Origin: Bacteroidales bacterium
GTDB taxonomy: Bacteria > Bacteroidota > Bacteroidia > Bacteroidales > Muribaculaceae
Assembly: GCA_004553485.1 (NCBI GenBank)
Contig: SFLG01000046.1
Coordinates: 1-23,466 of the forward strand
Reading direction: 5' to 3'
DNA length: 23,466 nt
In this document: positions 17,852-23,466 of the stretch, piece after piece
Numbering within the stretch: position 1 is the first letter of the stretch
Layout of the letters: each line of letters begins with the position of its first letter
Position numbers and translations under genes: made by a program
The notes under the pieces: model-generated
Told to the model about the DNA's origin: nothing
Database searches by the model: none
The model's input: only the letters and a program-made list of their open reading frames with translations

Positions 17852-17964
17852 GTGCTTGGTCTCGTCTTGGAGCCAATGTCAGCACCGACACCTTGATATA
17901 TGAATATACGTCATAGGGTCGGCGTCACGCCGAGGGGGCGTAAAATCCGTGCGGGAGGCGGGGC

Positions 17965-18228
17965 TTATGCCTCGGCTACCGGGGTGACATTGATGAACTG
18001 ACGGCCGTTGCGGCCCTCGGTGAAGAGGACGGTGCCGTCAACAAGAGCGTAGAGAGTGTGGTCTTTACCCATGCCTACGTTGAGGCCGGGGTGGTGGACT
18101 GTACCGCGCTGGCGCTTGATGATGTTGCCGGCCTTGCAGGCCTGACCACCGAAAATCTTGACGCCGAGGCGCTTGCTCTGCGACTCGCGTCCGTTCTTAG
18201 AACTACCTACACCTTTTTTATGTGCCAT
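17965..18228 (-). CDS. rpmA: 50S ribosomal protein L27
   Basis: 87 residues. The N-terminus MAHKKGVGSSKNGRES is the L27 signature that reaches toward the peptidyl-transferase centre. It begins directly at MAHKKG and has no Firmicutes-type N-terminal extension that would need proteolytic removal. GLNVGMGKDHTLYAL and the VLFTEGRNGRQFINV stretch are also standard. It follows rplU by 21 bases in the conserved rplU-rpmA order and is followed by a strong terminator. Confidence 0.97.
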   Translation of the reverse strand: MAHKKGVGSSKNGRESQSKRLGVKIFGGQACKAGNIIKRQRGTVHHPGLNVGMGKDHTLYALVDGTVLFTEGRNGRQFINVTPVAEA

Positions 18229-18249
18229 GATTCTATTGTTTTAAGGGGT

Positions 18250-18567
18250 TTAAGCAACGACTTCCTTGATGGTAATCTTGGAGAAGCACTGGCGATGGCC
18301 GTTTTTGCGGCGATAGCCCTTGCGGCGCTTTTTCTTGAAAATAATCACTTTCTCGCCTTTGACGAGGGGAGTCTGAACTTCGCAGACAACTTTGGCGCCT
18401 TCAACAGTGGGGGCACCGATTTTAACGTCACCGTCGGCGTCGAGCAGGAGAACACGGTCGAACTCGACAGTGTCGCCTTCCTTGACATCGCCAAGGTAGT
18501 GAACGTACAGGAACTTGCCGGCCTCGGCCTTGAACTGCTGTCCCTGGATTTCAACAATTGCGTACAT
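18250..18567 (-). CDS. rplU: 50S ribosomal protein L21
   Basis: 105 residues, full length. MYAIVEIQGQQFKAEAGKFL and the basic KKKRRKGYRRKNGHRQ segment are typical of L21, which binds 23S rRNA in the large subunit. It is the first gene of the rplU-rpmA operon. The promoter at 18666-18695 leaves a leader of about 90 bases, long for this region, which could allow feedback control, though no known leader structure was recognised. Confidence 0.97.
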   Translation of the reverse strand: MYAIVEIQGQQFKAEAGKFLYVHYLGDVKEGDTVEFDRVLLLDADGDVKIGAPTVEGAKVVCEVQTPLVKGEKVIIFKKKRRKGYRRKNGHRQCFSKITIKEVVA

Positions 18568-18665
18568 TGTTATGTAACAGAAAACTAAAAAGTTAACCCG
18601 TCGGGCGGTCTGCTCAAACAGATGGCTGACACTTGTCTCTTAGCCCGGTGCGGAAAAAATGCCCA

Positions 18666-18695
18666 CAAAATTACACATTTCCAACCAAATGGCAA
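18666..18695 (-). promoter_or_regulatory. Bacteroidota-type promoter of rplU-rpmA
   Basis: On the - strand, TTG (18693-18695), 19 bases, then TAATTTTG (18666-18673). The start would be near 18659, about 90 bases before the rplU ATG. Confidence 0.65.
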
Positions 18696-18791
18696 AGGAC
18701 GCCGGCAAAGTTTTTTACGTCGTCTCGTGATATTTGCAAAGTTTAACAAAATTTAAACATTGTCGCGCGCGGTTTTTGGTCCCGCCCTTGC

Positions 18792-18799
18792 TAAATTTG
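18792..18799 (+). promoter_or_regulatory. Likely -7 box of the sbcDC promoter
   Basis: TAAATTTG matches TAnnTTTG and ends 24 bases before the sbcD ATG. No TTG lies at the right distance upstream, so the -33 element is poor. The position argues against translation starting at the upstream in-frame codon at 18734. Confidence 0.5.
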
Positions 18800-18823
18800 T
18801 ATCTCGTAAAACCATCCCCTCCT

Positions 18824-20041
18824 ATGATTATCCTGCACACATCCGACTGGCACCTGGGCGCGCAGCTGCATGGCTACGACCGCACCGACGCGCAGTTTGC
18901 CGCCATCCGTAATATAATTAATGTGGCCGCACAGCGCAAGGTCGACGCCGTCGTTGTCAGCGGCGACGTCTTTGACGTGTCGGCGCCGTCGTCGATGGCG
19001 CAGAACATGCTGTCGCAGTTGCTTGGCGAGATGCGGCGTGCCTGTCCCGACGCAAGGATTATCCTCACCGCCGGCAACCATGACGGCGCCTCGCGTCTGC
19101 AGGCCTTCAGGCAGATTTTCGATATCGCGGGGATAACCGTTGTGGGCGTTCCGGGACGCGTCGACGACCCGTCCAACTTTGCCGACAGACTCGTGGTGGA
19201 CATTGCCGGCAAGGGTTATGTCATTGCGCTGCCGTATGTTAACACGCGTCTGCTCAACGACGATTTCCGCAAAGCCGTGGCCGAAGGGGTGGGGCGCCTC
19301 GACGCCTCGCGCCCGGTGGTGCTGATGGCTCATCAGGCCGTCTCGGGTTGTGTCTTTCGCGGTCATACACAGACCGATACCATTGTCGGCGGACTGTCGG
19401 TGGTGGCTGCCGATATTTTAGGCGGCGCGGCCGATTACGTTGCCCTGGGACATATACACAAACCTCAGACTCTCAAGGGCGGCCACGCCCGCTACTCGGG
19501 CTCGCCTTTGCAGGTGAGCTTCGACGAGGACTATCCTCACTCGGTGAGCATCGTCGAAATTGCCGGACGCGGTGCCCGGCCCGTCATAGAGGAGGTGCAG
19601 CTGGATGTCACACAGCCGCTCGTCACCATCGGTGGCGAGGACGGCATCAGTCCGGACGAGGCGGTGGAGCGCGCACGCCGCGAGGCCGACCCCGACACGC
19701 GGTCGCTGCCGCCCGGCGCATACGTGCGCATCAACCTGAACATCGCCCCTGGGCAGACGCTGACGTCGGCGCAGGAGACGGAGATACGTCAGGCCATCGA
19801 TGAGGCGGGGTGTACCTACGTCCTGTCAAACATCCGAGTGGCGCGCCACGAGGCTGACGGTGCGGGCAGTGCCCCGTTGTCGGTGGCCGAATTCCGCCGC
19901 CTGACGCCGCAGGACGTGGCCATCGACTATTGCCGGCGCACGGGATGCTCGCTCACCGACGAGCAGATGGCGCTATTCAACGAGGTTGTCGACCTGGTGC
20001 GGGAGCCGGGCGGCGACGATGACGAAAACGACGAAAAATAG
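18824..20041 (+). CDS. sbcD: Nuclease SbcCD subunit D (Mre11-like)
   Basis: 405 residues from the ATG at 18824. The family's N-terminus starts here with MIILHTSDWHLGAQLHG, so the 30-residue upstream extension is rejected. The metallophosphoesterase motifs are complete: Asp8 and His10, Asp48 (SGDVFD), Asn85/His86 (AGNHDG), His170 (MAHQAVSG), and His210/His212 (ALGHIHKPQ). With SbcC it forms the Mn-dependent nuclease that opens DNA hairpins and trims double-strand ends. The tail is very acidic (GGDDDENDEK). The sbcC ATG follows nine bases after the stop, so the two are one operon. Confidence 0.95.
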   Translation: MIILHTSDWHLGAQLHGYDRTDAQFAAIRNIINVAAQRKVDAVVVSGDVFDVSAPSSMAQNMLSQLLGEMRRACPDARIILTAGNHDGASRLQAFRQIFDIAGITVVGVPGRVDDPSNFADRLVVDIAGKGYVIALPYVNTRLLNDDFRKAVAEGVGRLDASRPVVLMAHQAVSGCVFRGHTQTDTIVGGLSVVAADILGGAADYVALGHIHKPQTLKGGHARYSGSPLQVSFDEDYPHSVSIVEIAGRGARPVIEEVQLDVTQPLVTIGGEDGISPDEAVERARREADPDTRSLPPGAYVRINLNIAPGQTLTSAQETEIRQAIDEAGCTYVLSNIRVARHEADGAGSAPLSVAEFRRLTPQDVAIDYCRRTGCSLTDEQMALFNEVVDLVREPGGDDDENDEK

Positions 20042-20050
20042 GATAGGGAT

Positions 20051-23000
20051 ATGAAGATACACTCAGTTACGTTGCACAATATAGCCTCTTTTGCCGACGT
20101 TACTGTCGATTTCGACGCCGAGCCGCTGGCTTCGGCCGAGGTGTTTCTTATCACAGGACGTGTCGGCGCGGGCAAATCCACCATTCTGGATGCCATCTCG
20201 CTGGCACTGTTCGGTGTCACCCCGAGGCTGCAGGCGACGCGTGCCGCGCAGGCTTACGGAAGTTTTGAGAAGGCCGGTGTGACGACGCCGCGTCAGATTT
20301 TGCGCTCGGGCTGCTCCGAGGGCCGCGTCGAGCTGCTCTTTGAGGCCGGAGGGGTGGAGTATAAGGCCGTCTGGTCGGTTGACCGCAAGATGGCAAAGGG
20401 CGTCAACGAGCTGGTCGACCTCAGCAACAACCACACCTTCACCGGCGGCGATGTCCTTGCCGAGGTGGAGAAAATTCTGGGCATGACATTCGACCAGTTC
20501 TGCCGCACCACGCTGCTGGCACAGGGCGACTTTGCCCGTTTTCTTAAGAGCGACGACAACGGCAAGTCGCTGATTTTGCAACGTCTTATCGGCGAGGAGA
20601 TTTACGAGCGCGTGGGCAAGGCCATCAACGAACGCCGTCGCGCCGCCGATGCCGAGTACAAGACCGCCAAGGCGCTGTACGACCAGGTCAAGCCGATGAC
20701 CGGAGACGAGGAGCGCGAGCAGAAAGGCGCGCTAAAGGAGGTGCGCGAAAAGCTGAAGACGCTGAAGGGTCGTGCCGACAAAATTGCCGCCGAGGTGTCG
20801 TGGGTAAGGCAGTTCGGCATACTCGGCGAGGCTCTGGCGAAGGCGGCAAAGGAGGACGCCGACGCCCGCGCCGATTGCGCGAGCGACGAGACAGCCTCGC
20901 TCCGCGCTGTCATCAGGGAGTACGCGCAGACTTCCGGTGTGCGCTCCGACGTCAGTCAGGCCAAGCGCTTGGCCGATGAGGTCGCCGGTTGCGACACCGC
21001 CCTTGGCCGTTGCGCCGCCGGCGCGCTGTCGCTGGCGCGGAATGTCGATGCCCTGGAGGACAAGATCAAGGCCGGTGAGGAGGAGGTGCGCATCCTCGAC
21101 GGCGAGCAGGCACGGGGCAGGGAGCGCAAGCCGCTCTACGATGTGGCCGGGACTGTGCGAACTTTGGCCGACAATCTGCATGGCGCTGTCGAAAACGCCC
21201 GGTCGTGCCGCGCCGATAGTGTGGCGGGACAGAAGAAACTGGCGGAGAAGCTTGCCCCGGAGGCCGAAAATACCGCCGCGCGGGCTCTCGACGCCGGCGA
21301 GACGCTGGCAAAGGTCGACAAGGATGTCGAAGACGTAACGGCCGAGCTCGAGGCCGCCGGTCTGCCGGGTCTGCGCAAAGGGCTTGAGAGTATGAAACTA
21401 CGCCTCGTGAACTTGCACGAGGTCGGCTGCTATATCGAAGATGTGGCACGTCTGTCGCAGGAGAGGGCGGGGCTGCTCGAACAGCGCGAAAACGAAAAGG
21501 TGCTGCTCGGCAAACTCGACGGTGCCCTCCCGGCCTTGCAGGAGCTGTGCCGTCAGAGTCTCGCCAATCTGGAGCGTGCGCGGCACAACCGCGACGTGGC
21601 TTTTGAGGGCGTGAGCGACCGCATCGAGTCGTTGCGCGCGATGCTCAGGGAGGGCGACGTTTGCCCCGTCTGCGGCGCCACGGTGGGTGCCGTGCTGCCG
21701 GTGAGCGAGGCGGTAAGGAAGGTTGTCGCCGAGCTTGACGGGACGGTATCCGAGATGCAGGAGCGTCACGACGCTAACGGGCGTGAGCTGTCAAAAGCGC
21801 AGTCTGACCGCGAGAACGCCGCCCGAAACATCGAAAGGCTCGATGCTGACATAAAACGGAAACAGACGGCCTGCGATAAGCTTCAGGAGTCGCTCGGCAC
21901 ACTCTGGCAGTCGATGATAGGCAGCGGGACGCCGGACAATGCTGTGCTTGTCGAAGAGGTGGGTAAGCTCAATGACGAAATTGACGGGCAGAGCAAGTTA
22001 ATCAGTGACGCCGAGGCAATCGAGAAGAGGCTGAAGGCCTTGCGGCGCGAGCAAACGGCAGCGCGCACGCAGTTTAAGGAGGCCGACGCGCTCAGGCAAA
22101 AGGCTGCCGATGCTCTTGCCGCCGCCCGCACCGAACTGGAGCGCAGGACGGCCCTTGCCGACGCCGCCGATACTGCCGTTTCCAATACGCTTGCACTGCT
22201 GTCGCAAAAGGTGGCAGAGGCGGGCGACAAGCTGCCCGAAGGGGTGCCGGAAATTCTTGCATACGCCGATGCTCTCTGCACTGAAAAAGCAGATTTTGAA
22301 GCACGCGAGGCCAATCTTGCCGAGCGTCGCAAGGCCATTGAGACCCAACGGCTTACCTTGGCGGATGCTCAGGCGGCACTGGCCGAGCTTAAAACGGCAG
22401 TCAAGGACGTCCCCGCGCCGGAGGACGAAGCCAAACCGGCACGGGTAGGGGATGCCGAACTCGCCGCAGAGATACGGTCGCTGACGGTACGCGCCCGCAC
22501 GCTCATCAACGACCGTGAAAACCGAAAAGAACAATTGCTTGCCGCACAGAATTCTATCGAAGCTTTCTTTGCCGATAATCCCGGTTTTTCCATGGAAAGG
22601 CTTGCCGAGCTTGACGCCTTCAAAGCCGATAAACTTGAGTCTGTGTCGGCCCGGTTGCGGCAAAAGGACGAGCGCACGGCGACGGCGGCCGGAGCGCTCA
22701 GCCAGTGCCGCAGTCAGCTGGACGAGCACCGCAGGCTGTGTCCGCCCGATCTGTGCGACCTTGCCGACGAAGACTTGCCGAAGCTTGCGCTGCTTGAAAA
22801 ACAGCAAGCCGAAACTGCGGCTGAAACGACTGAGTGTCAGGGCGCCGAGGCGCGCATCAGTCAGCTTCTGGAGTCAAACAAAGAGGTCAAGGCCAAACGC
22901 AAACTGTTGCGCGAGGACAGGGACAAAAAGGACGCTGTGCTGGCCAACTGGAAGGTGCTGGACAATATGTTCGGCTCGACCGACGGCAAGCGCTTCCGCA

Positions 23001-23464
23001 CCATCGCCCTCAGCTATATACTTGGCGCACTGATAGATCGGGCCAACCAATATATGCAAAACCTTACCGACCGATACCGCCTGTCGGTATATCCCGGAAC
23101 CTTCATCATCCTTGTCGAGGATGCATACCAGGGTTATACTGTCAGGCCGGCCACGTCGATTTCGGGCGGCGAGTCGTTCATCGTCTCGCTCGCTCTGGCC
23201 TTGGCACTCAGCGACATAAGCGAAGTCAGCGGCGCCGACATCCTCTTTATCGACGAAGGCTTCGGCAGCCTCAGCGGCCAGGAGCTCGACAACGCCATCG
23301 CCATGTTGCAGAACCTCCACAGCCTCTCGCGCCGCCGCGTCGGCATCATCAGCCACCTCCCCCGCGTCTCCGAAAGCCTCCCCGTCCAGATCCGCGTCAC
23401 CCGCGCCACCCCCCTCTCCCCCTCCACCCTCACCATCACCTCCACCCCCGACGCCGAAGCCTGA
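20051..23464 (+). CDS. sbcC: Nuclease SbcCD subunit C (Rad50-like ATPase)
   Basis: 1137 residues, complete; the stop is two bases from the window end. Walker A GRVGAGKS (36-43) is followed by the Q-loop region (FDQFCRTTLLAQGDFARFL). Two long coiled coils flank a zinc hook, CPVC, at Cys538/Cys541. The ABC signature is SGGES (1038-1042), and Walker B, ILFIDEGFGSLSG, holds Asp1068/Glu1069. It drives the SbcD nuclease and tethers DNA ends through zinc-hook dimerisation. The coiled coils are rich in Ala, Glu and Arg. The last 45 or so codons end almost only in C, a local codon bias stronger than in the rest of the gene. Confidence 0.96.
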   Translation: MKIHSVTLHNIASFADVTVDFDAEPLASAEVFLITGRVGAGKSTILDAISLALFGVTPRLQATRAAQAYGSFEKAGVTTPRQILRSGCSEGRVELLFEAGGVEYKAVWSVDRKMAKGVNELVDLSNNHTFTGGDVLAEVEKILGMTFDQFCRTTLLAQGDFARFLKSDDNGKSLILQRLIGEEIYERVGKAINERRRAADAEYKTAKALYDQVKPMTGDEEREQKGALKEVREKLKTLKGRADKIAAEVSWVRQFGILGEALAKAAKEDADARADCASDETASLRAVIREYAQTSGVRSDVSQAKRLADEVAGCDTALGRCAAGALSLARNVDALEDKIKAGEEEVRILDGEQARGRERKPLYDVAGTVRTLADNLHGAVENARSCRADSVAGQKKLAEKLAPEAENTAARALDAGETLAKVDKDVEDVTAELEAAGLPGLRKGLESMKLRLVNLHEVGCYIEDVARLSQERAGLLEQRENEKVLLGKLDGALPALQELCRQSLANLERARHNRDVAFEGVSDRIESLRAMLREGDVCPVCGATVGAVLPVSEAVRKVVAELDGTVSEMQERHDANGRELSKAQSDRENAARNIERLDADIKRKQTACDKLQESLGTLWQSMIGSGTPDNAVLVEEVGKLNDEIDGQSKLISDAEAIEKRLKALRREQTAARTQFKEADALRQKAADALAAARTELERRTALADAADTAVSNTLALLSQKVAEAGDKLPEGVPEILAYADALCTEKADFEAREANLAERRKAIETQRLTLADAQAALAELKTAVKDVPAPEDEAKPARVGDAELAAEIRSLTVRARTLINDRENRKEQLLAAQNSIEAFFADNPGFSMERLAELDAFKADKLESVSARLRQKDERTATAAGALSQCRSQLDEHRRLCPPDLCDLADEDLPKLALLEKQQAETAAETTECQGAEARISQLLESNKEVKAKRKLLREDRDKKDAVLANWKVLDNMFGSTDGKRFRTIALSYILGALIDRANQYMQNLTDRYRLSVYPGTFIILVEDAYQGYTVRPATSISGGESFIVSLALALALSDISEVSGADILFIDEGFGSLSGQELDNAIAMLQNLHSLSRRRVGIISHLPRVSESLPVQIRVTRATPLSPSTLTITSTPDAEA

Positions 23465-23466
23465 CC

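Larger units (their letters stand above)
17619..17964. other. 346-base gap between rpmA and the amylase gene
   Basis: It holds the rpmA terminator (17813-17851) and an amylase -7 box, TACCTTTG, on the - strand (17665-17672; no convincing -33 box). Two further small inverted repeats are present: CGGCCGC/GCGGCCG at 17704-17710 and 17741-17747, and CGGCG/CGCCG around 17920-17932. Short open frames here have no recognisable content, and no RNA gene was seen. Confidence 0.5.

Noticed and set aside
18734..18823. N-terminal extension of SbcD
   Set aside because: Family similarity starts at MIILHTSDWH, and the -7 box TAAATTTG lies inside the extension.

Overview
The window looks like chromosomal DNA from a high-GC member of the Bacteroidales, most like the Muribaculaceae. 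Three things point there. Several genes are preceded by the Bacteroidota promoter pattern (a TTG box, 19-20 bases, then TAnnTTTG). Two secreted proteins end in a beta-rich tail of the type-IX-secretion kind (NLQGV...APGLY...KVLVK). The linkage of folP to a CdaA-type diadenylate cyclase is also typical of the phylum. The assignment is inference from the sequence alone.

Layout. Bases 1 to about 1050 are the wreck of a mobile element. They hold a cut-off transposase fragment, a small helix-turn-helix (HTH) gene, a nest of GGAAGC palindromes, a second small HTH-like gene, and a RepA-like AAA ATPase that breaks off after its Walker A region. A 14-bp direct repeat marks the junction with the chromosome. 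Next come an exported SGNH/GDxLY hydrolase (- strand), a uracil-DNA-glycosylase-fold protein (+), and a GT-B/CgeB-like putative glycosyltransferase (-). The last has a suspected one-base frameshift at its 3' end and a 10-unit, 9-bp AT-rich minisatellite just upstream of its promoter.

From 4.0 to 11.0 kb, three - strand genes form a likely transcription unit. It encodes an exported transglutaminase-like/SH3/NlpC-P60 protein, a dipeptide epimerase of the L-Ala-D/L-Glu class, and a 1057-residue multidomain secreted protein. The first two fit consecutive steps in using peptidoglycan peptides: cleavage after L-Ala-D-Glu, then epimerisation of the dipeptide. From 11.1 to 14.7 kb lies a - strand housekeeping unit, typA-folP-cdaA (ribosome-associated GTPase, folate synthesis, c-di-AMP synthesis), with a clear promoter.

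From 14.9 to 17.6 kb is a secreted GH13 alpha-amylase-like enzyme with the same C-terminal tail type as the 1057-residue protein. It is followed by the rplU-rpmA ribosomal operon (-) and, divergently, the sbcD-sbcC nuclease operon (+), which ends two bases before the window does. Strong intrinsic terminators follow the 1057-residue protein, the amylase and rpmA. No tRNA, rRNA or CRISPR array was seen. I did not find a clearly new defence or signalling system. The most unusual points are the mobile-element remnant with its palindrome nest, the minisatellite at the glycosyltransferase promoter, and the suspected frameshift in that gene.
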